Below, one piece after another: positions 47,455 through 59,049 of a stretch of 64,000 bases of DNA. The stretch spans positions 67,787 through 131,786 of the forward strand of contig JAKCWW010000087.1 in the NCBI GenBank assembly GCA_026260175.1. Reading direction: 5' to 3'. Origin of the DNA: Reticulitermes lucifugus. Taxonomy: Eukaryota; Arthropoda; Insecta; Blattodea; Rhinotermitidae. How positions within the stretch are numbered: position 1 is the stretch's first letter; each line of letters opens with the position of its first letter. The notes below the pieces were generated by a model. That model had not been told where the DNA came from. It did no database searches and worked only from the letters and a program-made list of their open reading frames with translations. The position numbers and the translations under genes were made by a program.

Positions 47455-47640
47455 ACTTGCCACGCAGTTGGTTCTGTTGTGTCAGTGGGCGTATCAAACG
47501 CAAGCTAACGAAGAGCAACTGGCGCAGTCGTTGCTATTGATCCTACTTTAATTAAAGGGAGATTAAGAGATCGCCCGCTGCCGTGTCGCGCTTTCAGTAC
47601 TGCTTCCCTACGTCGCGTCGCGCCGCGTTAACTAGTAGAA
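47455..47640. other. CpG-rich patch
   Basis: The segment near 47565-47630 ('gatcgcccgctgccgtgtcg', 'cctacgtcgcgtcgcgccgc') is strikingly CpG-dense against AT-rich surroundings. It could mark an unmethylated promoter or exon, or a young repeat. No open frame or splice pattern decides it. Confidence 0.4.
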
Positions 47641-47934
47641 GGCAAACTGCAGTACATCGCCACAAACTCTTGATATGCAGTGTAATTAACACGACCAACA
47701 ACACGTCGTGATTGAATAAATGAATTATGATCTTATTCTTTCAGTAAGGATATATGTACTAATTTATTTCCGCTTCCAACCTTGACGGAGTTTTATATTT
47801 GGGTGTCGATGCAAAAGCAAATTATTTTAACGTTCAGGACCTTATGTAGGACGCTAATTCCAGGATTACTAATTGTCAGAGATTGGCTTACCTATTGACT
47901 AAGTCTGTTTTACGTGACCATTATGAAGAGTAAA

Positions 47935-48164
47935 GCCGATCCCAGTGGCCGTGCGGTCTAAGGCGTGGGTCTTCGGCCGCTCGCTTACTAGGNNNNNNNN
48001 NNNNNNNNNNNNNNNNNNNNNNNNNNNNNNNNNNNNNNNNNNNNNNNNNNNNNNNNNNNNNNNNNNNNNNNNNNNNNNNNNNNNNNNNNNNNNNNNNNNN
48101 NNNNNCCTCGACGAAACGAGGAGGCCCAGGCCCATATAAGGCTGTCGAGCCATAGAAAAAAAAA
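47935..48164 (+). repeat. SINE-1 copy with N gap and target duplication
   Basis: The head 'gccgatcccagtggccgtgc' is followed by N (47993-48105) and the family end 'ggctgtcgagccata' plus an A-run. It is flanked by TTATGAAGAGTAAA (47921-47934) and TTACGAAGAGTAAA (48165-48178), 13 of 14 matching. By comparison with 21591-21854 the gap should cover about 145 bp against 113 N. Confidence 0.9.
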
Positions 48165-48178
48165 TTACGAAGAGTAAA

Positions 48179-49320
48179 ATGTTAACATTCTTGATAGTAA
48201 CAATGACTGTTTATTTTATAAATCTAGCGAAACACATAAGTACAGTTTGTGGCAAAATGCAGTCAGGTGGTATACACAGTTGCCACTGGGCTTCATACGG
48301 TTAAACTGCTTCCCTGCCTACCTCTCGTGGCCACATTCCCATCTTTCGTTCTTGAGGCCGAATATTCTACTCAGCATTTTGCTATTCCGTTTGGTGTTGA
48401 GCCTTACAAAATTAGTAAGGAGATAGCATGAATGTTTTAACAGCTCTGCAACATCTCTGACTTGTAATTTTACGAAGCATAAAAGGGATATTTCCGGTGT
48501 CTTGTGGTCGGTCTCTGGTCTCGTACGTCATTTGAAATGTTATTAAAAGTAACTCTAGCCGTATATCGCCTTGTACTGTATAACACGCCATCCCATCACT
48601 TTATAAACGACATTAAATCGTTTGCCTGCATTGAGTTCACGAAACAGTACCTGACATTTTCATTATGCCCTGTGAAATGTACCTGTGACTCGTAACAGAA
48701 CTTCCCTGTTGACGGAATGAAGTGATGGTATGGTGTGGAATGGAACCTTCTGCTGAATCTCACTGGCCTCACTTTGACATAGATGTTGCAGAATAACTCT
48801 GTAAAGAGGACTGTAGCATTCACCCCACTTTGTTTCAAAGAAAAGGAAGGAACGCGAAGAAACTCTAAAATAAGGCAGTAGACAAGGAACCTTTCCCGAA
48901 AGTATAAAAGTGGTTTTCGATATTCCACTGTTTTTCGTGTAGCCTATATATGTATGTTTGACTCCCTGAGTACTGGACGGAAATCCAATTTGATCAGAGA
49001 TGCTGACATCTGCCGAACGGTTGCACAGTCCAAGTCTCGACCCCCACCCCCACCCCCACCAGGAAACAACTTCGTCACAAATCTCCCCCTCCCCTTCTCC
49101 AAAACCTCTTTTCCACCTACAGTTTTATAAACTCTTACGGGCAAAAGTGACATTTACTTACTTTTGTGGATGTGGGTTAGAAACTTGTCTTTATGAAGAG
49201 GAACGGCTGTTTACTGCTCTTAACCTGGTAAATATGTGCCACCTGCTGTAACGTTCAGAACTCTGATTCTTGCCAAAGAGTACATTTGTGCGTTCCGTAT
49301 TTTTCTTACAATAAATACCA
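48179..49320. other. Gene-free interval
   Basis: Short frames only. A (CCCCCA)n run at about 49038-49063 gives G-tracts on the minus strand with quadruplex potential. Confidence 0.5.
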
Positions 49321-49324
49321 ATTA

Positions 49325-49494
49325 CAGTCGAACCCGGTTATAGCGACACGTCGTCTATAACGTCAGATATTCTGTGGTACCAATTAATTCTTTACTCTTA
49401 ACCATAACGTTACACTACTCGGTTATAACATCAGTCGTTTATAACGACACAAAATATTCAGTCCCTTTCATGACGTTATAACCGAGTTCGACTG
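49325..49494. repeat. pogo/Tc1-like MITE, copy 2
   Basis: A 170-bp element bounded by TA dinucleotides (49323-49324, 49495-49496), with terminal repeats CAGTCGAACCCGGTTATAGC and CAGTCGAACTCGGTTATAAC (reverse-complemented right end). TA target sites and CAG-starting ends fit the Tc1/mariner-pogo group. It is a close relative of 40032-40216 and better preserved. Confidence 0.9.
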
Positions 49495-49496
49495 TA

Positions 49497-50388
49497 TTTT
49501 CCTGTACAGTACAACATTAACTGCTTAGTCTTTCCAACGGTCGCGAACTTTGTCCTCTGTGGCAAAGGAACTGAGTTTTTAGACACATTTTTTACCCCAT
49601 TTTACCACATTTGATACTCCTCGTATGTACAAAAACGAATATTTACGTAAAATATCTGTGATTTGAAGAAAAATGTCGAGACTGCCGCTACGGTGCGTGC
49701 AGTTGAGCGCCTGGCTGCAGGCTATAAATCAGGACTCAACTGGAAGATCCTGTGGTCGACTAACTAGATCAAGGGTTTCTGGTGTGTTCCTCTGTCATAC
49801 AACAAAATCAGAACAAAGGCTAAGTTAGAACCCACATTCCATCCTGAATTGCATACTTCTCATGCAGCCTTTTCAACACTGTCTTCAAAATTCTCGTCTA
49901 AAACGCAGCCCACCCAACCTTATCAAATTGCTTCTTAATGCATTTTGTCAAATATAAAATTTAAAATTCAGCCAAAGTGCTCAACTTGTTGCCTCTGCTG
50001 TGGTTAAGACTTTCCAACACTTTACCTTCTTCACTTCCAAAAGCTGTACTTTACCACCAGCCTACCTTTATCATAAGGACGAACGGGCACTACATGGGAA
50101 CTGTCACAACAATAACATTCATGTTTTCTCCTGTAATGAATGTAGTGCCTCTCACCACATTTTGCCAGCTTCTTCTTCCCCTTCTCTTTCTTTCTTCTTC
50201 TTCTTCTCCCCTCTTCCTCACCTTCAGTCAGTGTTCGAAGATCTGAAGTGTGCAGTAAGTTGCATACTGTTTAGTAATTAGTGGTTATCGTTTTGTTTCT
50301 AATTTGGAACGCAAATTAATTGATAAAGACAAGCAGATGTGTTCATCTGTAACACATGATCCTTATATTTAGGAGATAGCCTAGTCAT
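49497..50388. other. Gene-free interval with polypyrimidine tract
   Basis: No recognisable gene. A CTT/CCT-rich pyrimidine tract lies at about 50170-50221. The overlapping Ser/Leu-rich frames at 49977-50281 reflect composition. Confidence 0.5.
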
Positions 50389-50690
50389 AGCGGCCGGGGT
50401 AACGTAGTTAGTGTAGCGACTCGCTGAAGGCTGAAAGGCTCTGGGTTCGAACCCTGGTTGGGGCAAGCGATTTTCTCTTCTCCATACCCGTCCAGACCGG
50501 TCCTGTGCCCCACCCTTCCTCTGTGCAATTGGTACTGGGGCTCTTTCCCAAGGATAAAGTGGCTGGAACGTGGCGTTCATCACCCTCCCCTGTCCAGTGC
50601 CGGGGCTAAGTATGAGGAGAGTTTTACCTCTACTCCTCCTCTGTGCCTTCAAGGCATGTTAGAGGGAAAATTTTGCCTTTACCTTTCACC
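50389..50690 (+). repeat. SINE-2, full-length copy
   Basis: The head 'ggggtaacgtagttagtgta' (A-box-like) and B-box 'tgggttcgaaccctgg' at about 50443 are the clearest tRNA-like promoter of the family. Then 'acccgtccagaccggtcctg', 'aaagtggctggaacgtggcg', 'tttacctctactcctcctct', 'gtgccttcaaggcatgtt' and a 'gcctttaccttt' tail. It belongs to a slightly different subfamily from 40943-41258. Confidence 0.85.
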
Positions 50691-50759
50691 CTATTCATAC
50701 TTCGTTGTGTTCGTTTTCCCCTTCCGTTTACTAAGGCGGGTGCAAGGGTAATTTCTTCA

Positions 50760-52010
50760 CGCATGTCACATGCACTGCCTGATATATTCACGGTCAATCG
50801 TGCCTCTCAATTTACGCCATGTAACGTGTGCAAATTACACAGCTTGCTTCAGAAACTGACAAATCTCTCTGTCTGCCTTCGGCCGGTTTCCTTTCCCATC
50901 TTTGTAACTGCGTCTTACAGTTTGTGTTTGCTTACATTTTTTGGTATTGCCAGAATGTAATTCTGATAGGCCTAACAGAAAAGACAGCCTTCAAGACCTG
51001 AAATATTTTAGTCATAAATACCAACGGGTAAAACCGAAGAGTAACAGCCGTGCCTTGCGCTTGTGAGGGCCCGGTTTCAGTCAACAGCGGTCAGGGGTTC
51101 AGGCGGAGACAGTTCGTTCTTTTCGCCAGTTTATGCTGCCCAAACCTTACACAGCATCATCTGCTTTTGCTAATACTGCTTCTTCACGCAACATTCCAAA
51201 TGTGTTCTTCGTAACAGTCCTCTGTAACTTGATACTGTATAAACACAGGTATTGATACGGCGTCTTCCAATAGCAGCATGTTAGCAGTAAACAGTTACAT
51301 CAGTTATGTTCGTAGTTACTCATGGCACTGTCCGTCGTCTATCCGGCAGTTGTTTTGCTATTGTATTCTACTTTTTATTTTTCTTCTGAAAGTCCTTTCG
51401 TAACATTTTAGTCTATCAGTTTTTATAACGTCTTCTTCGTCGTTCTGGAGTGAAGTTGGCTTGAACAAGGTTTGACATACAACAAGATGGGCCATGCTAC
51501 TTGGGTCCTTGTGCGATTCTTCTATCACCGTGGTAGACAAGCAGACGTATCCGAAGAGCGGTGTCTCGACGCATCACAACTCTTCTTGTTTCCACTGTCA
51601 ACAGGAGTTTTGCCAGATCTTGAAATTGCTCTGCGGAGAAAATGTCTTTCGTTACCTTCTTTTTCTTTACAAATTATTAGACTGTTCCAGACACTGTTGT
51701 ATACCACAAATCTCGAACATTATCTTACATCTGTGAGTAGTGATTTTAGTATTTCATATTTTAAGTGAATAAGGATTCCAAAAATTTACATCGCACCTAT
51801 AAGATGCAAAAGTCGAGTATGTATGTGGGTGGCCGATATTTCTCTGGTCAGTTGATTTTCGTCATCTAATAATATTTTGTGATCTGTTAGCCACAATTTT
51901 TGTCGCATTTACTAAAGATGTTACAAAGTAAGATCCTCTGAGTGCAAACATGTAACGCATTTATTTAAGGTAATAATTTTCGATATCCTTTAAATTTTCT
52001 TCCAAGAAAT
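50760..52010. other. Gene-free interval
   Basis: Short overlapping frames at 51358-51768 in three phases with no recognisable family. Nothing else seen. Confidence 0.5.
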
Positions 52011-52020
52011 CCCACGAAAA

Positions 52021-52197
52021 GTGTCCATCATATGAAATGTATAGTAGTAGTAGTGTTAGCAGCAGCATAGAGTCATAAACCAAGAATAAAATACATTTGA
52101 GCGCCTGTTTGTGGGCTAGCTCATAAAATCGAAGTCTGTTAGATTCAAATTTTTGTTCAACCGTACTGTTATCATTGTGTCCATCATATGAAATGTA

Positions 52198-52229
<32 letters not shown>

Positions 52230-52345
52230 TTAGCATCAGCATATAGTCATAAACCAAGAATAAAATACATTTGAGCGTCGGTTTGTGGGCTAGCTCATAA
52301 AATCGAAGTCTGTTAGATTCAAATGTGTGTTCAACCGTAGCGAGA
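52021..52345 (+). repeat. 156-bp tandem duplication with TAG microsatellite
   Basis: The segment starting 'gtgtccatcatatgaaatgt' at 52021 recurs at 52177. Copies stay nearly identical through 'aaccaagaataaaatacatt', 'gtgggctagctcataaaatc' and 'gtctgttagattcaaat'. The TAG run has 4-5 units in copy 1 and about 11 in copy 2 (52197-52229), so the microsatellite expanded or shrank after duplication. Confidence 0.95.
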
Positions 52346-52363
52346 ATCTCAAGGGTATGGCAA

Positions 52364-52403
<40 letters not shown>

Positions 52404-52410
52404 TTATTAT
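52364..52410 (+). repeat. (TTA)n microsatellite
   Basis: About fifteen ATT/TTA units with a single TAG interruption, just downstream of the 156-bp duplication. Confidence 0.95.
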
Positions 52411-52487
52411 GTGTACATGTTCTGTCGCCTTAAATTTGTCGGATATAAACTAAAAGTCTCACATCTTCATATTACTTACTTTTGGCT

Positions 52488-52742
52488 CCCCCCCCCATGG
52501 CCCAACAACCCCTAGCGGGCCAGGGCCTCATTACTAAGTCTTCTCAATCACCCTCAGACACACCACATTCAGTAGGACTCCTTTGGACGAGTGATTAGCC
52601 CGACGCAGAGACCTCTACCTGACAACACACAACACTCGTAAGAGACAGACGTACATGTACCCGGTGGGATTCGAACCCGCAATCCCAGCAAGCGAACGGC
52701 CGCAGACCCACGCCTTAGACCGCGCCGCCACTGGGATCGGCG
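52488..52742 (-). repeat. SINE-1, full-length copy, inverted
   Basis: A complete element on the minus strand with no gap: head 'gccgatcccagtggcggcgc', A-box 'cggtctaaggcgtgggtctg', B-box 'gcgggttcgaatcccacc', and 3' end '...gttgttgggccatggg' followed by a G-run. The likely target duplication is TTACTTTTGGCT (52476-52487) with TTATTGTTGGCT (52743-52754), 10 of 12. It is the best-preserved full copy here. Confidence 0.9.
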
Positions 52743-53089
52743 TTATTGTTGGCTTGCTAACAATATTTTATACAGGAATATAGGCACATTTATATAAATC
52801 TCTGTACTGATGTTGATTGCCCAGCCCCAGTAGTTCATTCGCTAGTGCCGCCGAACCGGAAGCAAAATGTAGATTTCATATCTGCCATGTCGTTCACATT
52901 CCACAAAAATACCTTAATGGAAGCTGCATATGTTTCGAAGTATTGACTACTGCGGAGAATGCGCTCGTTGAGTGTAGAAGTATTGACGTTTGTGGAAAAG
53001 GCGTTGTTGTGTGTAGAAGTATTGACTTCTGGACTCCTGATGTTGGCGATAAAATAGTGCTAGCACACATTAATCTGTTCTGATAATAC

Positions 53090-56010
53090 GTTTAATTAAA
53101 AGTTAGAAGGGATGTGCAGTAACATTTGAGTCACCTTTGGTCTGAGCTGCTTTATTTATGTGAATACAATTGTTTCTGTCTCATTCCGTCGTCGGTTTTC
53201 TGCTGTCATTTTCCACTCGAGGAGTTTGTCATAACAAACGTTATATGTACCTGTACTATGTGGGGAAAAAGTGAGAGGAAATGTTTAGTAAATCTTAGAT
53301 AGGATGGAACAAGACCTCGTTGTGCGTCTGCTCATGTTTCCTTGAAATGAAATTACGATTATACCTCTACTCATAGCCTTATTCTTAAGGGCGCGCTGCA
53401 GTAATAAGAGGTTAATATTACTCGGCACGCAAGACTGAGAACTGTGAAATCCTTGTTTGAACATTGCACTAAATCATTAATGCCTTTGTTTCCTTGCACA
53501 TTATCTTAAAGCTAGCTTTGTAGTGGTTTCACGCTGTGTTTTTCAAGTATTGCATGCTATCAGTGTGGCAGCCTGGCAGCGGTTTTTAAGGATCGTCTTA
53601 ACTTCACGTCCCTTTAGAATCTGGATGTAAGTTTGCACCGTAGAAGGCGGGTGCATGCGAGAAATATTTTATCCGCACAATTACATAACGCATGCTCAAA
53701 CATTTCAGAAATATCACCCATGATAAGTGACAATGATATTTTTGAACAGTTTATCAATCACAAATGCTTAAAAATAAATATAGCTTCTATTACAAAATTT
53801 GAAGCCTAATTCAGTATAACATGCACCGTAGGTCTTATGAAAACATTTTAGCCGGTCAGTTAAAGGACCATTATTAAGACTAAGGTTCGAGTCCTGTTTT
53901 GATAAAACTGATTTGAAACATCTAATGCTCCAAATTGTTAAAAGTGAATTTTGGTTTATAGAGATTAATAGTGAAATCTTATGAATAATTCTTGGCCTTT
54001 TACGTGAAGAACTCTAGTCAGAGGTCTTCTTTGTTAATTTGCTTTCCTGTTGCTGTATACAGAATAAACTCGTGATAGACGAATCACTCAGGCAGTGAAT
54101 TGTATGTCAGTTCTTAACAGCGTGTGTGATGTAATTAATTCAGTAATACCCCACACATCTCCCCACATTTACTTCTTCCATATTTACTTCCTCCACTTCT
54201 TCCCATATTTACTTCTCCATATTTACTGCAGAATAATTCAGTAAGTAGTATATTTTAATCCTTCTTGTGCAGTACATAAACTGCACAGTAAAGTCTCCAG
54301 TGGGACACACAAAGTAGGCACTACCAATGCTTGTGGCGATCTGTACCATCAGCAGCAGAAGACATGTTGGTATCTCCGCAGTTTCACCTGAACAAGTCAC
54401 GTATGTACTCTGCCCTGGTTTTGAAGATCAGTGAACCGATTTGGGCTAAATAAAACTTATTAATGATGCCTGATAAATTACAGTGGAGAAAATGTTTCAC
54501 TGCTTTTGCGGCAGTCCGTCGCATGGCCGGCGACAAGGGGATTTAGTGGCCAAGACAGTGCAGTAACAAGGGATATGAGACGGTCTGGTAAAGCTGAGCT
54601 TGAACCAGTGTTTAAAAAGGGTTAAATTAAGACGTTTAAGGTAGAAGGGAAACTTTACATTCTCCAGGGAAACGACATAGACACAATAAATTCTTAATAC
54701 ACTACACTTGTGTGAGCACGTCCGTCAGTGAGTTGTTCGATTGAACGGTCAGCCCTCCATGTTGTTCGGAGAATTTATGCACACCTGTTCTGAGCTATTT
54801 CATCGATAAGTAACTGAATACAAAATAGTAATATACTCTAGTCAGTGAACGACAATCCTGGGAAGTGATAATATTTCGAAGGCATTTATTGAGAAGCCTT
54901 TCTTTTCATCACATCCATTAATAACAAATTATAATTATACACTTCCGCTTTGAACTTTTCAGCAATTTTACTGTGACTGGGCCTAATTTTCACCTGTATG
55001 ATTCCGTGGTGGATCAGGTATAATCACAACAGAGTGTGTGTTTTCAGTTTACGTGATGGTTTCTTATATAATTCATTTTCAGGCAGTCTTATTACAGCAT
55101 TTCTTGGTTACAGTTTCATATTCCAAAGACCCATTACTGATGCATTATGACGAGCGGAAATGATTATACTTAAAATTAGGTAATAACTTTATAATTACAC
55201 CCGTGCTTTAATTATGGATATTATATTTCACGATATAACAGAGAAGAACAGAGTCAGCTGAATGAATAGAGTCTGGCCTTAGGTGAAACAGGAATATTAC
55301 AGCTCGTTTCCCTAACGGAATATTTACAGAACGTAAAAACAGTATTATGATAATGCAGAGAATACAGTAATGCCTATTGCTTTACTTTCCATGTCCCTTA
55401 CACACTAGTTGATGCTTATGTAAAGCAGGGCTCTAAGTGAGTAATCAAACGTGGCAGTGAAAGCAAGGAGCGAGGTCATCTCTACATTCCGTGACCAAAG
55501 TTGTGACTAAATTCCTTTAAGAATAAAATTAAATAATCTTTAACGCGCGGTTGAAGTAACTCTGTCGTTCGTAAATAAAACATACGACGACGACTAAAGG
55601 CAGTAAGCTTTAATTTGACCATCTCAATGTTAACGTAAATGTTGGGGCAGTTTCCATGTCTGCTGATGTTTTTATGACAAGCCTTCTGTTGGAAGGTCGT
55701 CGAATATTTATCATTCCTTCTTGTTTATAATCAATTCGTTTTGGAATCCTGGTAGAGCTCACACTCTGTATTTGTTCGGTTGTGTCTGCATGTAATTTGC
55801 TGTTCTACTGACCTTATTTCTATGTAACTGTATGTTCATTTGTCCTATCTGACTTTTAACTCCCAGAATATAAAGGCCATAAAGAAATGAGGCAGAACTT
55901 TAAATACAATCCCGTAAGTGCATGAGTATTAATGTAAGTGTAAATGTTTATAAAACCAAATAGGTTTATATGAAGCAGACACGAAAGAAGAACCGTTGAA
56001 GGAGTCATAA
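53090..56010. other. Gene-free interval
   Basis: AT-rich, with only one open frame above 60 codons (54209-54400, minus). A few imperfect repeats of 'catatttacttcttcc' occur at about 54163-54228. No recognisable gene or RNA. Confidence 0.6.
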
Positions 56011-56032
56011 TATAAATATAAATATATATATA

Positions 56033-56109
56033 CAGGGTATACACAAAAGAATGGTGCGGTTTCAATAGTTTTCGCTATTGAAACCGCACCATTCTTTTGT
56101 GTATACCTG
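56033..56109. repeat. 77-bp palindromic MITE flanked by TA
   Basis: The left arm, CAGGGTATACACAAAAGAAT then GGTGCGGTTTCAATAG, is mirrored by the right arm with one base fewer (GG for GGG). The arms are separated only by the loop TTTTCG. TA lies immediately outside on both sides (56031-56032, 56110-56111). Arms of about 35 bp and no interior suggest a Tc1/mariner-type foldback reduced to its terminal repeats. It is near perfect, so probably young. Confidence 0.9.
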
Positions 56110-56111
56110 TA

Positions 56112-58860
56112 TATAGTAAGCCGTTTTAGAACATTTCGGAATTGAAGTTCGCTCATCTAGAAGAGCACTAGTAAGTAAAAATAAGATCCGAATCAAATTA
56201 GGAGAAGTTTAAATTCGGTTAATATTTCTTTTATTTAATTCGGCAAATGTTACTCGTGTTCTAGATTTTAAAACGACGGATATTATATACAACAAAATGG
56301 TGTAGCTAGCTGTTTCGTATACAAATAACGTTAGCGAAAACAGATTTTTCATCTAATCAGGCAGACCTCTGACTGTATAAAGGACAAGCAGTCGGAATTA
56401 GCTTATCTTCTACTCTAAACCTTCTAGAAGCTTAATCCATTCCTATGCAAACATAACAGCGTGTGGAAAAGCTTCAGTGAGCTTGTGTTTTCACGAAAAT
56501 GGAAGTGACTACTTCCATTATAGAGAGCAATGTGGACAGCACTGAGCCCGCCTAGTGTTTGATGAACATCCTATTGTCCAATACGTGAAGATAACATAAT
56601 GGGTTTCGTTGAATACAAAGAGAGCACAAATTTGAAAGCACTGTTCTGAAAATCCTATTTTTTATGCATCACCAGTTTTCAATGTTTTATATTTTTGTCA
56701 TAAAAATTCATATCCATTTTGATTAATTTATTTGATGGAGGCACGTCTGCTTCGACACTGAGGGTAAGAAGATTCCGTATAAAAAGGAAACGATGGGTTC
56801 ATTTATATGCTAATTAACAAAGAGAACTCGGGAAACCTTCCCTCTTTGTTCGGGTAATGAAATACCATACCGTCTATCGGCTGCAGTGTTCGATACTATT
56901 ACAACTGTCCGACTGATTGGTCTGAAAGGACGCCTCAGTTTTAATATTAACCTTTACTGCAAAGGGAGAAAATTAATTTTAAAGTGCGGGGTGATTTCTG
57001 TAACATTTTAGTGCGTTTTATTGGAACGTTATAAACAGCAAAATTATAAAACAGGAAAATTCTATTCTCATTGATACGTTTACGCATTCATTTTCTCTGC
57101 AATGTAGGCCTCTTTCGGTTGTAGTTAATAATTGGAAAATTATGTAATACTTCGACAAATGGTTTTCGCAAATGAACGGGAAAAGTTTCAGTTACGATTC
57201 TAGAAAACGGCCGCCATATTTAGGTATTCGACGTTCGTGCTTAAACGTAATTCATGTCCATCACATACATGTGTCTAGACACTGCCAGCAAAGTCCAGTA
57301 ATATAATTAGCTGCTGTACAAAAAGGAATCTCCAGAGTGTCATTTATAAATTACGTAATAGCCGAGTGATTACGATATACAATAATAAAAACAACACTGA
57401 CAGGAAAGTAACAGTACGGTAACACACTTGTTTTATGTAATTAACCACTTGGATAAGTGAGGACTATCGATTACTTCGGCTGCAGTGTGGGTTATGAGAT
57501 AGAGAGTAAAGCCTGTAATAGTACTGAAGAGATGTCAACGTTTCTACGGAAATAGAAAACTCACATTTTCTTGAGATTTATGAACGCAGAGCTCAGTGAA
57601 ATGCTATAGAGTAATAGGCGTACCGTGATAAGAATATTTTATGATGATGAGGTTCATAAGTCTTCCACACATGAGAGAAATGAGAAATGCGTATGAGAAA
57701 CTTCAGTCGAGAAACCAAAAGGGCAGAAGTGGATCTTCAAGGAGTGGTGTGCGACGATAGCGACTGTACCAGAGGCAGGCCCTTGTGGATACGATAATGA
57801 TACTTCTGGTTCCAAGAAGGTACTACCAGCTACTCGGGAAAGACTCTGTTGCTTGGGGTTAGGGTATGGTATCATATGTGTATTTCCAATCTTTTAAGTG
57901 AAATTTTATTCTAGAAACAGACTAGGTGCTTCATTCAAACAAAAAATTCAGAAGTTTATCTTCACCCTACAGGTTCAAAGAATGAGTTCAGTATCGGAGG
58001 AGAAAACTGTAGCTACATGACAGTGGACTGATTCGACTTTCCTTGCCAGCCAGCCAGATAATGTGTTTTAATGTATGAGTGAGATAGCATAACCGGTCTG
58101 GGTTTGACACAAGAGCAGCTTACGATTTCAGAGTGAACCAGTCTTACGTTGGAAGTCTTTAGCCAATGGGGAGAAATAGTTGAATAATTATTTTGTTCTC
58201 CATCTGAGGGCCCCTTGAGACGTCTTTATTACACTCGGAGGACAGCAGAAAGCAGCATCACTGTTATTGCTTCCTTTGAATGCCATTAGCCTCATTTCCA
58301 ACGTTGCGACTGAGGTCGTTTCGTGGATGAGACCAATTAGCCCTTATTAGTCTAGCGGAGTCATCCTTAGAAAGATGGCCTTCCACATCACAATGTACCA
58401 CGTAACATTTCTCCATCTGTTAAGGTGATTACGATTTTCATTATTACCTTAATTCATTTTGCCACTTGGCCGATGAAAATAAGCACCAGTTGATTTTGGT
58501 CCGAAGAAACTATTGGTTCGCCGGTTTAAGTCGTACTGATGGCGTGGATATTTGTCTGTTTTATTGTATACTTCATGGCACATTACTGGCCCCTAAAAAC
58601 GTCCGCTAGCCACCCCCATTCCTATGCTTAAGAAATGTGACGGACCCCCAGAAACACACTCAACATTCTTTTGTTCTTACCAGGAATCCTGTAGGCAGTC
58701 GTTTTAAAATGTGATATAGCCTGATATGCGTCGTAGTGAAATGGAACTACCACAGCTTGCGGTACAAATGACGACAGTGGAAACCTGCCATGTCATTCAA
58801 AACCAAGAAATTATTTGGTTAAGTTTCTGTTATTTGTGAAATGTCATACTTTTTTCTAAT
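56112..58860. other. Gene-free interval
   Basis: AT-rich. The only open frame above 60 codons is 57654-57875 (minus), without recognisable motif. No clear repeat ends. Confidence 0.6.
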
Positions 58861-58864
58861 ATCG

Positions 58865-59045
58865 CTGGTCTTTATGTAAAATAACCGTTATTTTTGTCGG
58901 ATGTAAACAAAAATTGACGTCACTTGACAGTTTTTCGCAAAAGTTTCTTGTATTACATTCTATAAAAATCCGTTTAGCTGTTCCTTGAACTCTCACATGC
59001 GTACAGACGGGAAAAAAGATGTACATAGCTATTTTAATGGCCATT
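58865..59045 (-). repeat. TTTTTAGGCGCG family, diverged fragment
   Basis: On the minus strand 'cattaaaatagctatgtaca', 'ggaacagctaaacggatttt', 'aagaaacttttgcgaaaaac' and 'tgtcaagtg' follow the block order of the family (cf. 'attagcttcgtcatg', 'acagctcc...acggattttcatg', 'ttcgaaaatctgtcg'). It lacks the first 15 bp. Low conservation. Confidence 0.45.
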
Positions 59046-59049
59046 CGTA

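Noticed and set aside
51040-51175. Possible fifth SINE-3 copy ('agccgtgccttgcgcttgtg ... cccggtttcag')
   Set aside because: Resemblance is limited to short phrases; the order of downstream blocks is not preserved.
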